DNA from: Rhodospirillales bacterium 70-18
GTDB taxonomy: Bacteria; Pseudomonadota; Alphaproteobacteria; Acetobacterales; Acetobacteraceae
Assembly (NCBI GenBank): GCA_001899585.1
Contig: MKWE01000007.1
Span: 1-64,000 of the forward strand
Length of the DNA stretch: 64,000 bases
Reading direction: 5' to 3'
Shown: positions 15,373-23,493 of the stretch, piece by piece
Position numbering within the stretch: position 1 is the stretch's first letter
How the letters are laid out: every line of letters starts with the position of its first letter
Notes under the pieces: generated by a model
Seen by the model: the letters and a program-made list of their open reading frames with translations, nothing else
Databases searched by the model: none
Told to the model about the DNA's origin: nothing
Position numbers and translations under genes: made by a program

Positions 15373-16459
15373 AGCCTTCGTTGAGCGTCAACAGCGGGAA
15401 GGCGCTGTGCACATGCGGCGTCACCACCGGCATCGCCGGGTGCACGAAGGTACGGTCGAGCTGCTTGAAGCTGGTCGCCCCGCACAGGCCCAGGCACTCA
15501 TGCACCTCGTCCTCCAGGATCTCCAGCACCCGCTGCACGCCCGCCGAGCCGTTGGCCGCCAGCCCGTAGCAATACAGCCGCCCCACCACCACCAGGTCGG
15601 CGCCCAGCGCGATACCCTTCAGGATGTCGCTGCCGCGGCTGAAGCCGCCATCCACATACACCTTGGCCCGCCCCGCCACGGCCGCCACCACTTCGGGCAG
15701 CACGTCCACCGAGCCGCGGCCATGGTCCATCTGCCGCCCGCCATGGTTGGACACGTACACCACGTCCACCCCCAGGCTCACCGCCCGCTCGGCGTCCGCC
15801 CCGGTGGCGATGCCCTTGATAATCAGGGGAATCTTATGCTTGGCCTTGAACCGCTCCACATGGCCCCAGTTCAGCCCGGCCTGGAACTCCATGCCGGTGT
15901 TGTTGGCCCGCCACGGCTTGCGGAACCGCTTGGCGATGTCGCGCTCGCGCCGGCTGTAATGCGCGGTGTCCACCGTCAGGCAGAAGGCGTCGTAGCCGGA
16001 ATCGACCGCCCGCTTCACATGGTCGTCGATGAACTGGTCGTCGCCGCGCACATACAACTGGAACACCTTCGGCCCGCTGCCGGCGGCGGCGATCTGCTCC
16101 AGGCTGGGCTGCGTCACCGAGCTGACGAACACCGGCACCCCGTAATCGCCGGCCGCCTTGGACACGCTGGCCCCTGCCCCCGCCTCGAACGACTCCAGCG
16201 AGCCGACCGGCGCCAGCGCCACCGGCAGGCGGATCTTGCGGCCGAAGAATTCGTGCGAGGTATCCACCGTGGACACGTCCACCAGCACACGCGGCCGGAA
16301 CGCCACGCTGTCCAGCGCCTGCCGGTTGCGCCGCAGCGTCGTCTCCGTCTCGGTGCCGCCCACCAGGTAGTCCCAGATATACTGATTGAGCTTCAGGCGC
16401 GCGGCCTTGACGAACTCGTGCAGGTTGAGGAATTCGTCGTCGGCATTGCTGAGCGTCAT
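15368..16459 (-). CDS. FMN-dependent alpha-hydroxy-acid oxidase (lactate oxidase/dehydrogenase family)
   Basis: The product is 363 aa. The FMN alpha-hydroxyacid dehydrogenase fold is clear: PVALAPVGSLESF, FQLYVRGDD, LTVDTAH, PLIIKGIATGADAE, the catalytic SNHGGRQMDHGRG (base His and substrate Arg), then VYVDGGFSRGSDILKGIALGAD. It oxidises an L-2-hydroxyacid to the 2-oxoacid with FMN. The exact substrate (lactate, glycolate, mandelate) cannot be read from motifs. The first ~35 residues lack the membrane-binding insertion of LldD, so a soluble oxidase is likely. It is divergent from the SMP-30 gene across 68 bp. Confidence 0.9.
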   Translation of the reverse strand: MTLSNADDEFLNLHEFVKAARLKLNQYIWDYLVGGTETETTLRRNRQALDSVAFRPRVLVDVSTVDTSHEFFGRKIRLPVALAPVGSLESFEAGAGASVSKAAGDYGVPVFVSSVTQPSLEQIAAAGSGPKVFQLYVRGDDQFIDDHVKRAVDSGYDAFCLTVDTAHYSRRERDIAKRFRKPWRANNTGMEFQAGLNWGHVERFKAKHKIPLIIKGIATGADAERAVSLGVDVVYVSNHGGRQMDHGRGSVDVLPEVVAAVAGRAKVYVDGGFSRGSDILKGIALGADLVVVGRLYCYGLAANGSAGVQRVLEILEDEVHECLGLCGATSFKQLDRTFVHPAMPVVTPHVHSAFPLLTLNEGY

Positions 16460-16527
16460 GGTTTCCCCCTACGGCTTGCCCCGATCTTGTGACAGGGTCC
16501 GCCCCGCGACAAGTGAGGGGGAACGAC

Positions 16528-17394
16528 ATGGGCGACATCCGGCGCATCGGCACCACCAGCGACATCCTGGGCGAGGGGCCGGTCTGGTGCCCGGTCGCAC
16601 AGGCGCTCTGGTGGGTGGACATCAAGGCCCCGGCGGTGCGCCGCTGGACGCAGGCGACCGACACCGTCGACTCCTGGCCGATGCCCGACAGCGTCGGCTC
16701 GCTGGCCGTGGCGGCCGATGGGCGCGTCCTGGTGGCGCTGCGCGACCGGATGGGCCTGTTCGACCCGCGGACCGGCGGCGTCGCCCCGCTGACCGCGTTC
16801 GACCATGGCGGCGAGGGCATCCGCGCCAATGACGGCAAATGCGACCGCCAGGGCCGCTTCTGGATCGGCACCATGGACGAAGGGCGGCGCGCCCAACGCG
16901 GCCGGCTCTACCGGCTGGACCGCACCGCCCTCACCGCCATGCTGGACGGGCTGGACGTGCCGAATTCGCTGTGCTGGTCGCCGGACGGCCGCACCATGTA
17001 TTTCGCCGACAGCGCGCAGCGCACCATCTGGGCCTTCCCCTTCGACCCCGCGGCCGGCACCCTCGGCGAGCGCCGCGTCTTCGTGCGCACCGGCGACGAC
17101 GAGGCCCCGGACGGCGCCACCGTGGACGCCGAGGGCTATGTCTGGAGCGCCCGCTACGGCGGCGGCCGCGTGGTGCGCCACGCGCCGGATGGCCGCATCG
17201 ACCGGATGCAGCCGGTGCCGGCCAGCCAGGTCACCAGTTGCGCCTTCGGCGGGCCGGACCTGGCCACCCTGTTCATCACCACCGCGACACAGCGCCTGTC
17301 GCCGGAGCAACTGGCCGGCCAGCCGCGGGCCGGCGGGCTGTTCGCGGTGGAGGTGGGCGCGCGCGGCCTGGCGGAGCCGCGTTTCGCGCTGTAG
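16528..17394 (+). CDS. SMP-30/gluconolactonase-family protein
   Basis: The product is 288 aa from ATG 16528, preferred because GTGAGGGGG lies 8-16 nt before it and the family start ILGEGPVWCP follows at once; an upstream ATG at 16489 has no such signal. The six-bladed propeller shows GIRANDGKCDRQGRFWIGTM, SLCWSPDGRTMYFAD, and PDGATVDAEGYVWSA, where the metal ligands Glu, Asn and Asp are placed as in lactonases. It likely hydrolyses a sugar-acid lactone in the cytoplasm, the step before a sugar-acid pathway. Its divergent partner is an FMN hydroxyacid oxidase. Confidence 0.88.
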   Translation: MGDIRRIGTTSDILGEGPVWCPVAQALWWVDIKAPAVRRWTQATDTVDSWPMPDSVGSLAVAADGRVLVALRDRMGLFDPRTGGVAPLTAFDHGGEGIRANDGKCDRQGRFWIGTMDEGRRAQRGRLYRLDRTALTAMLDGLDVPNSLCWSPDGRTMYFADSAQRTIWAFPFDPAAGTLGERRVFVRTGDDEAPDGATVDAEGYVWSARYGGGRVVRHAPDGRIDRMQPVPASQVTSCAFGGPDLATLFITTATQRLSPEQLAGQPRAGGLFAVEVGARGLAEPRFAL

Positions 17395-17451
17395 CCGCAA
17401 CGGCCGCGCAAGACGATTGCTCCCCTGGCGCGCAGCCTGTTCAATGGCGCG

Positions 17452-18336
17452 ATGGACCTGCCCCTCCCCGCCGCCGCCGCCAGCGTCGCCGCCAGCCTGG
17501 AGCCGCCGCCGGTCCTGCTCGCCCGCCCGGCCCGGCAGACGGCGCCCATCGTGTTCGCCTCCGCCCATTCCGGCCGCGCCTATTCCGCCGATTTCGTCGC
17601 CGCCGCCCGGCTGGATGCGCTGCGGCTGCGGCGCAGCGAGGACAGCTTCGTGGACGAGCTGTTCGCCGCCGCCCCCGCGCTCGGCATGCCGCTGGCCTGC
17701 GCCACCTTCCCCCGCGCCTATTGCGACGCCAACCGCGAGGCATGGGAGCTCGATCCGGCGATGTTCGACGACGCGCTGCCGCCCTGGGTCAACACCGCCA
17801 GCCCGCGGGTCGGCGCCGGGCTGGGCACCATCGCCCGCGTGGTCGCCTCGGGCGAGCCGATCTATCGCGGCAAGCTGCGCTTCGCCGAGGCCGAGGCGCG
17901 GGTGCAGGCGTGCTGGCAGCCCTTCCACGCGGCACTGGGCGGGCTGGTGGCGCAGACCGTGGCCCAGTTCGGCGCCTGCCTGCTGATCGACTGCCACTCC
18001 ATGCCCGCCAGCGCCCTGCCGCCGCGCGGCCCGGCCGACATCGTGCTGGGCGACGCCCACGGCACCGCCTGCGCGCCGCATCTGGTGCGGCTGGTGGAAC
18101 AGGCGCTGACCGGGCTGGGCTTCTCGGTGCGCCGCAACGACCCCTATGCCGGCGGCTACATCACCCGCCATTATGGCCACCCCCGCCAAGGGGTGCACGC
18201 GCTGCAGATCGAGATCAACCGCGCCTTGTATATGGACGAGGCCCGCATCGAACGCCTGGATGGCTTCGACGCCCTGCGCGACCGCCTCACCCGGCTGATG
18301 GCCCAACTGGCCAACGGCGCCAACAGCCTGGGCTGA
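17452..18336 (+). CDS. N-formylglutamate amidohydrolase family protein
   Basis: The product is 294 aa. Motifs of the N-formylglutamate amidohydrolase (HutG/COG3741) family are visible: IVFASAHSGRAY, CATFPRAYCDANRE, LLIDCHSMP, VLGDAHGTAC, and a final LQIEINRALYMDE. The family hydrolyses N-formyl-L-glutamate to glutamate and formate, the last step of one histidine-degradation route. No other hut gene is nearby, so the precise substrate is open. It follows the SMP-30 gene by 57 nt, possibly as the same transcript. Confidence 0.88.
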   Translation: MDLPLPAAAASVAASLEPPPVLLARPARQTAPIVFASAHSGRAYSADFVAAARLDALRLRRSEDSFVDELFAAAPALGMPLACATFPRAYCDANREAWELDPAMFDDALPPWVNTASPRVGAGLGTIARVVASGEPIYRGKLRFAEAEARVQACWQPFHAALGGLVAQTVAQFGACLLIDCHSMPASALPPRGPADIVLGDAHGTACAPHLVRLVEQALTGLGFSVRRNDPYAGGYITRHYGHPRQGVHALQIEINRALYMDEARIERLDGFDALRDRLTRLMAQLANGANSLG

Positions 18337-18365
18337 TTCCGGAAAAACGACGGGCCACCGGCGCG

Positions 18366-18453
18366 CAAAAAAAATGGCGGCGCATCGCTGCGCCGCCAAG
18401 TTTAGGGAGGAAACGTCCAAGAAGCAGAAAGCGACCGGAGCCGCCTTGCTGCG
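18366..18453 (-). ncRNA. Predicted ~87-nt small RNA with anti-Shine-Dalgarno motif
   Basis: On the minus strand a sigma-70-like promoter (18460-18488) would start an RNA near 18453, ending at a strong intrinsic terminator near 18367. From the sequence, the RNA has three parts. The first is an imperfect 5' hairpin (GCAGCAAGGCG with CGCUUUCUGC). The second is a ~26-nt unpaired linker containing UUUCCUCCCU, whose CCUCC core is complementary to the Shine-Dalgarno GGAGG. The third is a 10-bp terminator stem with a GCGA (GNRA) loop and eight U residues. No ORF of useful length lies inside. CCUCC-bearing trans-acting sRNAs are known in alphaproteobacteria (for example the alpha-r14/15 and 'cuckoo' types); membership in one of those families is not established. 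Confidence 0.75.
18367..18398 (-). terminator. Rho-independent terminator of the predicted sRNA
   Basis: On the minus strand, TGGCGGCGCA, a GCGA loop and TGCGCCGCCA (10 perfect base pairs, 18375-18398) are followed directly by TTTTTTTT (18367-18374). On the plus strand the A-run precedes the stem, so this terminates leftward transcription only. It is among the best intrinsic terminators I found in the window. Confidence 0.9.
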
Positions 18454-18459
18454 GTGCAC

Positions 18460-18488
18460 AATGTAGGCGGCCGGTCATTCGCGTGCAA
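18460..18488 (-). promoter_or_regulatory. Sigma-70-type promoter of the predicted sRNA
   Basis: On the minus strand, TTGCAC (18483-18488) is followed by 17 nt and TACATT (18460-18465). Both boxes match the TTGACA/TATAAT consensus at 4 of 6 positions with ideal spacing, unusual for this GC-rich DNA. Confidence 0.7.
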
Positions 18489-18584
18489 GCGTTATTTTGC
18501 AACGCAGCATCGCAACGGACGCAGAAATCGGCGCGATGAGGACGGTACGGACTCACGCAAGCTTAACGATTCACGTATAGCCTG

Positions 18585-19547
18585 ATGACGATGCGCCTGT
18601 GCACCACCCTGCTCGCCCTGTCCGTCTGCCTGCCCGGCCTGGCCCATGCCCAGGTTTCCGGCATGGCCAGTGCCGGCATAGCCAGTCCCGGCATAGGCAT
18701 CATCGGCCGTGGCGGCATCCTGATCCCCCTGCCGGCGCCCAACCGCCCGCCGCAGCCCTTTCTTGCCGCGCCGCCGGCCACTGGCCGGCTGCCCCAGGTC
18801 ATCGTGCCCCGGGTGATCGCACCCCAGGGCACCACCCGCCCGGCATTGCTGGTGCTACAAGGGCCGGGCCAGCAATGCCGCCAGGCCATCCAGGCCGCCG
18901 AGCGCAGCGCCGCCCTGCCCGCCCAGCTGATGGCCGCCATCGCCCGGGTGGAAAGCGGCCGGCCAGACGCGCAGGGCGGGGTGCATCCCTGGCCCTGGAC
19001 CATCAACGCCGAGGGCGTCGGCCATTATTACGAGACCAAGGCCGAGGCGATCGCCGCGGTGCGCGCCCTGCAGGCACGCGGCGTGCGCTCGGTGGATGTC
19101 GGCTGCATGCAAGTCAACCTGCTCTACCACCCCGACGCCTTCGCCACCCTGGAACAGGCGTTCGACCCGGTCGCCAATGCCCGCTACGCAGCCGGCTTCC
19201 TCACGCGGTTGTATGCGCAAACCCATGATTGGGCTCAGGCCACCGCCAATTACCACTCGGCCAGCCCGGCGCTCGGCGGCCCCTACCAGCGCAAGGTCGC
19301 CGCCGTGCTGCCCGACGAGATGCGCCACGCCAATGATCCGGCAGCCGGCCAGCCCAATGTCTGGTCGGTCAACGCCTGGAGCGCCAATGCCTGGAACACC
19401 GGCGCGCCGCCGGCCTTCGCCGGCCGCGCCGGCGGCTTCATGCTGAGCACCGGCTCGGCCCGCATCATCCGGCTGCCGCAGGGCGCCACCGGGCGCGGCC
19501 TGGCGGCCTACCGCAGCGCCCCGGTGCCGGTGGTGGCCAGCCGCTAG
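18585..19547 (+). CDS. Exported lytic transglycosylase (SLT domain)
   Basis: The product is 320 aa. A signal peptide is clear (MRLCTTLLALSVCLPGLAHA). A glycine/proline-rich spacer follows to about residue 100. Next is an SLT-type domain: LPAQLMAAIARVESGRPDA with the catalytic Glu at residue 123, then VGCMQVNLLYHPDAF, PVANARYAAGFLTRLY and ATANYHSASPALG. It would cleave peptidoglycan in the periplasm. The start could be ATG 18585 or 18591. The gene begins 130 bp from the start of the divergent small RNA. No secretion or conjugation cluster is nearby; a flagellar role is possible but unproven. Confidence 0.88.
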   Translation: MTMRLCTTLLALSVCLPGLAHAQVSGMASAGIASPGIGIIGRGGILIPLPAPNRPPQPFLAAPPATGRLPQVIVPRVIAPQGTTRPALLVLQGPGQQCRQAIQAAERSAALPAQLMAAIARVESGRPDAQGGVHPWPWTINAEGVGHYYETKAEAIAAVRALQARGVRSVDVGCMQVNLLYHPDAFATLEQAFDPVANARYAAGFLTRLYAQTHDWAQATANYHSASPALGGPYQRKVAAVLPDEMRHANDPAAGQPNVWSVNAWSANAWNTGAPPAFAGRAGGFMLSTGSARIIRLPQGATGRGLAAYRSAPVPVVASR

Positions 19548-19548
19548 A

Positions 19549-20670
19549 TCAGGCGAAATCGGCGCGGATCAACGCGCTATCCGCTCCGATCGCCGGCACC
19601 GGCCCCAGCGCGCGCGGCCCGTCCTCGGTCAGCACCGGGGGTGCGGCGATCGCCACCGGGCCGCCGGGAGTCTGCACCGTGATCCGCCGCAGCGCCGGGT
19701 GGTGGGCGAACTCCGCCACGCCGTTGACGAAGCCGAACGCGGTATTCGCCGCCCGGAGCCGCTCGGCCGCACCGTCCCGCGTGAGGGTGGCGAAAACGGC
19801 GGCGATATGGGCATCCACCACCGGCCGGTTGGCCACCCGGATGACGTTGGTCTGGAAGCCCTCGCGCTGCGGCAGGTCGGATTCCAGCAGGAATCTGGCG
19901 CAAAAATCGGCCCATTCCCGCTCATTTTGGATACTTATGAGGACCAAAGCGCCATCCGAGGTGGCAAAAGCGCCGTACGGACAGATCGACGGATGCGCCA
20001 GACCCATCCGCTCCGGCGCCCGGCCGGTGCCCTCCCAATACAGCAGCGGCACGTTCATCCAGTCCGCCATGCCGTCGAACAGGCTGACCTTCAGCGCCTT
20101 GCCGCGCCCGGTGATGCCGCGCTCGATCAGCGCCTCCAGCACCCCCGCATGCGCCGCCATGCCGCAGGCGATGTCGCAGGCCGAGACGCCGATGCGGCCC
20201 GGGCCGGCGGGGTGGCCGGTGATGCTGGCGATGCCGGATTCGGCCTGCACCAGCAGGTCGTAGGCTTTCATGCTGGCATAGGGGCCGGTGTCGCCGTAGC
20301 CGGAGATGTCCACCGTGATCAGGCGAGGGTTGGCGGCCCGCAGCGCCTCGCTGCCCAGGCCGGCGCGGGCGGCGGCACCTGGGGCGAGGTTTTGAATGAA
20401 AACATCGGCTTTCGCGGCGATCCGCCGCAGCAGCGCGAGGTCGTCAGGGTTCTTGATGTCGGCCACCAGGCTCTGCTTGCCGCGGTTCAGCCAGACGAAA
20501 TAGCTGGAGGAGCCGCGGGCCGCCTTGTCGTAGCCGCGCGCGAAGTCGCCCTCGGCGCGCTCCACCTTGATCACCCGCGCGCCGGCATCGGCCAGCCGCG
20601 AGCTGCAATAGGGCGCGGCGACGGCCTGTTCCATCGCCAGCACCAGCAGGCCCTCCAGCGGGCGGGACAT
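19549..20670 (-). CDS. CaiB/BaiF-type CoA-transferase (family III)
   Basis: The product is 373 aa from ATG 20668-20670, 2 nt after the acyl-CoA dehydrogenase stop. Family marks are LEGLLVLAMEQAVAAPYCS, LADAGARVIKVERAEGDFAR, WLNRGKQSLVADIK, YDLLVQAESGIASITG, and RIGVSACDIACGMAA, where Asp is the expected acyl-anhydride nucleophile. It transfers CoA between acids. Paired with the acyl-CoA dehydrogenase, it probably activates an organic acid that the dehydrogenase then oxidises; the acid is unknown. Confidence 0.9.
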   Translation of the reverse strand: MSRPLEGLLVLAMEQAVAAPYCSSRLADAGARVIKVERAEGDFARGYDKAARGSSSYFVWLNRGKQSLVADIKNPDDLALLRRIAAKADVFIQNLAPGAAARAGLGSEALRAANPRLITVDISGYGDTGPYASMKAYDLLVQAESGIASITGHPAGPGRIGVSACDIACGMAAHAGVLEALIERGITGRGKALKVSLFDGMADWMNVPLLYWEGTGRAPERMGLAHPSICPYGAFATSDGALVLISIQNEREWADFCARFLLESDLPQREGFQTNVIRVANRPVVDAHIAAVFATLTRDGAAERLRAANTAFGFVNGVAEFAHHPALRRITVQTPGGPVAIAAPPVLTEDGPRALGPVPAIGADSALIRADFA

Positions 20671-20672
20671 GC

Positions 20673-21842
20673 TCAGTAGCTCCGCGGCATGCCGAGCACA
20701 TGCTCGGCGACATAGGAGAGCACCAGGTTGGTGCTGATCGGCGCCACCTGATAAAGCCGTGTTTCCCGGAACTTGCGCTCGATATCGTATTCCTCGGCGA
20801 AGCCGAAGCCGCCATGGGTCTGGATGCACGCCTCGCCGGCCGCCCAACTCGCTTCGGCCGCCAACATCTTGGCCATGTTGGCTTCCTCGCCGCAGGGCTC
20901 GCCGGCGTCGAACTTGCGGATGCCCTCGCGCACCAGCAATTCGGCGGCGCGCATCTGGGTGTAGGCGCGGGCGATGGGAAACTGGACACCCTGGTTCTGG
21001 CCGATCGGGCGGTTGAACACCTTCCGCTCATTGGCGTAGGCGGTTGATTTTGCGGTGAACCACTTGGCGTCGCCGATGCACTCGCTGGCGATCAGCAGGC
21101 GCTCGGCGTTCATGCCGTCGAGGATGTAGCGGAAGCCCTTGCCCTCGACGCCGACGAGGTTCTCGGCGGGAACTTCCATGTTGTCGAAGAACACCTCGCA
21201 GGAATTATGGTTCATCATGGTGCGGATCGGGCGGATGGTGAGGCCCTTGCCCAGCACCGTGCGCATATCGACGATGAAGGTGGAGAGGCCCTCGGTCTTT
21301 TTCCTGGTCTCGTCGCGCGGGGTGGTGCGGGCGAGCAGCAGCATCAGGTCCGAATGTTCGGCGCGGCTGGTCCAGACCTTCTGGCCGTTGACGATGTATT
21401 TGTCGCCCTCCTTCTTCGCGAAGGTGCGCAGGCTGGTGGTGTCGGTGCCGCTGCCCGGCTCGGTGACGCCGAAGGCCTGCAGGCGCAGCTCGCCGGTGGC
21501 GATCTTGGGCAGATAGGCGCGCTTCTGCGCCTCGCTGCCGTGCCGCAGGATGGTGCCCATGATGTACATCTGCGCGTGGCAGGCCGCCCCGTTGCAGCCC
21601 TCGGCCTGCACCGTCTCCAGGATCGCCGCCGCACCCGCCAGCTTCAGCCCGGCGCCGCCGTATTCCTCGGGGATCAGCGCGCCCAGATAGCCGGATTCGG
21701 TGAGCGCGTTGACGAACGCGGTGGGGTAGCCGCGCACCTCGTCCAGCTTGCGCCAGTATTCGCCGGGGAAGCGGGCGCAGAGCTTGCGCACCTCCTCGCG
21801 GATTTCGGTGTATTCGTCCGTGCTGGAGGGGGTGTGGTCCAT
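20673..21842 (-). CDS. Acyl-CoA dehydrogenase
   Basis: The product is 389 aa, full length. Typical features: LIPEEYGGAGL near residue 60, the FAD-site FGVTEPGSGTDTTSL, VWTSRAEHSDLMLLLART, IGQNQGVQFPIARAYTQMRAAELL, and QTHGGFGFAEEYDIERKFRETR. It oxidises an acyl-CoA to the 2-enoyl-CoA, passing electrons to ETF. It is first in a two-gene unit with the CoA-transferase. Upstream (21856-21919) is a GC-rich tandem repeat, then the divergent ThDP-enzyme genes. Confidence 0.92.
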   Translation of the reverse strand: MDHTPSSTDEYTEIREEVRKLCARFPGEYWRKLDEVRGYPTAFVNALTESGYLGALIPEEYGGAGLKLAGAAAILETVQAEGCNGAACHAQMYIMGTILRHGSEAQKRAYLPKIATGELRLQAFGVTEPGSGTDTTSLRTFAKKEGDKYIVNGQKVWTSRAEHSDLMLLLARTTPRDETRKKTEGLSTFIVDMRTVLGKGLTIRPIRTMMNHNSCEVFFDNMEVPAENLVGVEGKGFRYILDGMNAERLLIASECIGDAKWFTAKSTAYANERKVFNRPIGQNQGVQFPIARAYTQMRAAELLVREGIRKFDAGEPCGEEANMAKMLAAEASWAAGEACIQTHGGFGFAEEYDIERKFRETRLYQVAPISTNLVLSYVAEHVLGMPRSY

Positions 21843-21855
21843 GGTCGGTCCTCGG

Positions 21856-21919
21856 CAATGGCAGGCGGGGGCGATGGCAGGCGGGGCGCGATGGCAGGCG
21901 GGGGCGATGGCAGACGGGG
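21856..21919. repeat. Short tandem repeat, four ~16-bp units
   Basis: The unit CGATGGCAGGCGGGG, with 1-2 extra G or GC, is repeated four times in the divergent intergenic region between the acyl-CoA dehydrogenase and the ThDP enzyme. It resembles a slippage-prone minisatellite. No binding-site logic is apparent. Confidence 0.75.
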
Positions 21920-22034
21920 TTAGGGCCGGGGTGGATTAGGGCGGGGTGCCGCCGGGTGCAAGCCGGCCCCCGATCGGTCCGGGGGCTTTACGGCGCCTGC
22001 GCGCCATGCACGATGCCTCAAGGAGGACCATCCA

Positions 22035-22553
22035 ATGACAGCACTACCCTGGCAGGACGGCGTTTATGCCGCCCTGAAGAAGGCCGGCGTGCGGCAGGTG
22101 GGCTATGTGCCCGATGCCGGCCATTCCCGCCTGATCGAACAGGCCCATGCCGACCCCGAGGTGACCGCGGTGGTACTGACCACCGAGGAGGAGGGCATCG
22201 CCATGGCCGCCGGCTGCCACCTGGGCGGCAGCCGCGCGGTGTTGCTGATGCAGAGCAGCGGCGTGGGGAACTGCATCAACATGCTCTCGCTGCCGATCCA
22301 TTGCCGCATGCCGCTGCTGACCCTGGTGACGATGCGCGGCGAGTGGGGCGAGTTCAACCCGTGGCAGGTGCCGATGGGCAGCGCCACCGGCCCGGTGCTC
22401 TCGGCCGCCGGGGTGCATATCCGCCGCGCCGAGCGGGCCGACGAGGTGGTGGACATGGTCGCGGCCAGCGCGCAGCTCGCCTTCGACAGCGCCATCCCGG
22501 TGGCGGTGCTGCTGTCGCAACGCATGATCGGCGCCAAGGTGTGGGTGAAATGA
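22035..22553 (+). CDS. ThDP-dependent decarboxylase, PYR (alpha) subunit
   Basis: The product is 172 aa, corresponding to the N-terminal PYR domain alone of a ThDP decarboxylase. VVLTTEEEGIAMAAGCHLGG carries the conserved Glu that activates the cofactor, followed by AVLLMQSSGVGNCIN and MRGEWGEFNPWQ. CAAGGAGGACC precedes the start at a good distance. It overlaps the PP-domain gene by 4 nt (ATGA). The split arrangement and lengths match sulfopyruvate decarboxylase (ComDE) and phosphonopyruvate decarboxylase-like enzymes. The substrate is a 2-oxoacid, exact identity unknown. Confidence 0.85.
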   Translation: MTALPWQDGVYAALKKAGVRQVGYVPDAGHSRLIEQAHADPEVTAVVLTTEEEGIAMAAGCHLGGSRAVLLMQSSGVGNCINMLSLPIHCRMPLLTLVTMRGEWGEFNPWQVPMGSATGPVLSAAGVHIRRAERADEVVDMVAASAQLAFDSAIPVAVLLSQRMIGAKVWVK

Positions 22554-23167
22554 GCAATATTCCCAATCTATTGCCTACCAATTCACTGCTGGACCGCCGC
22601 CAGGTGGTCGCCACCCTGCTGCGCGACACCGCCGAGACGCCGGGCGGCGAGCTGCTGGTGGTGACGGGCCTCGGCTCCACCACCTACGATGCCGGGGCCG
22701 CGGGCGACCGGCCGCTGAATTTCTACCTGTGGGGCGCCATGGGCGGCGCGCTGATGATCGGGCTGGGGCTGGCGATCGCCCGGCCGGAGCGACGGGTGCT
22801 GGTGATCACCGGCGACGGCGAGATGCTGATGGGCATGGGGGCGCTGGCCACCGTGGCCGCCGCGCGCCGACCGAACCTGTCGATCGCGGTGCTGGACAAT
22901 GGCCAGTTCGGCGAGACCGGCCACCAGTCCAGCCATACCTCGCTGGGCGCCGACCTCGCCGCCATGGCGCGGGCCTGTGGCTGGGCGCAGGGCGAGATCG
23001 TCACCGACATGCCGGGGGTGGAGGCGCTGCGGCTGCGGCTGCGCAACGAAGTGTTGTTCGCCACCGTGCGGATTTCGCCCGACGAGGTGCCGCGCTTCCT
23101 GCCGCCGCGCGACGGGGCGAACCTGACCACGCGGTTCCGCGCGGCCTTGGGGGTGCCGCCAAGCTGA
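22550..23167 (+). CDS. ThDP-dependent decarboxylase, PP (beta) subunit
   Basis: The product is 205 aa. The diphosphate-binding signature GDGEMLMGMGALATVA, ending in LDNGQFGETGHQ, marks the PP domain, the partner of the PYR subunit just upstream. LWGAMGGALMIGLGLAIA precedes it as in sulfopyruvate decarboxylase beta. The two chains should form one active site at their interface. No sulfonate or phosphonate genes are seen nearby, so naming it ComE would go too far. Confidence 0.85.
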   Translation: MSNIPNLLPTNSLLDRRQVVATLLRDTAETPGGELLVVTGLGSTTYDAGAAGDRPLNFYLWGAMGGALMIGLGLAIARPERRVLVITGDGEMLMGMGALATVAAARRPNLSIAVLDNGQFGETGHQSSHTSLGADLAAMARACGWAQGEIVTDMPGVEALRLRLRNEVLFATVRISPDEVPRFLPPRDGANLTTRFRAALGVPPS

Positions 23168-23493
23168 GGGGGGCTGCGGCGGGCCGAGCCCCCGAGACCT
23201 CGCACTGGAATTTCAGTGTACTACGGGAAGATCTAACCTCATCCTGTAAAGTGGAGGTCCAGGGGCTCGGCCCCTGGCGGGGCGCGGGGCAGCGCCCCGC
23301 CTTGACTTTCTCTCCGCTAAAATTGCCGCAATGCAGCGGACGCCGGGTTGCGGGGGGCTTCGGAAATGTGCGACCGTTTGCACGGAGAGTCCGGCGACGC
23401 CCGAATCACGCCTTGTTGACCGGGATTTCTTCCCCTGTGGCGCCGGGCTGGCGCGTCCTGTTCGTACCTTGCCGCAACTCCGCAAAGGACCGC
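23168..23493. other. Intergenic region with two strong GC hairpins
   Basis: CCAGGGGC-TCG-GCCCCTGG (23259-23277) and GGCGGGGCGC-ggggca-GCGCCCCGCC (23276-23301) are adjacent, followed by the pyrimidine-rich TTGACTTTCTCTCC. They probably act as a transcription barrier after the ThDP genes. No gene is supported between here and the efflux operon. Confidence 0.55.
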
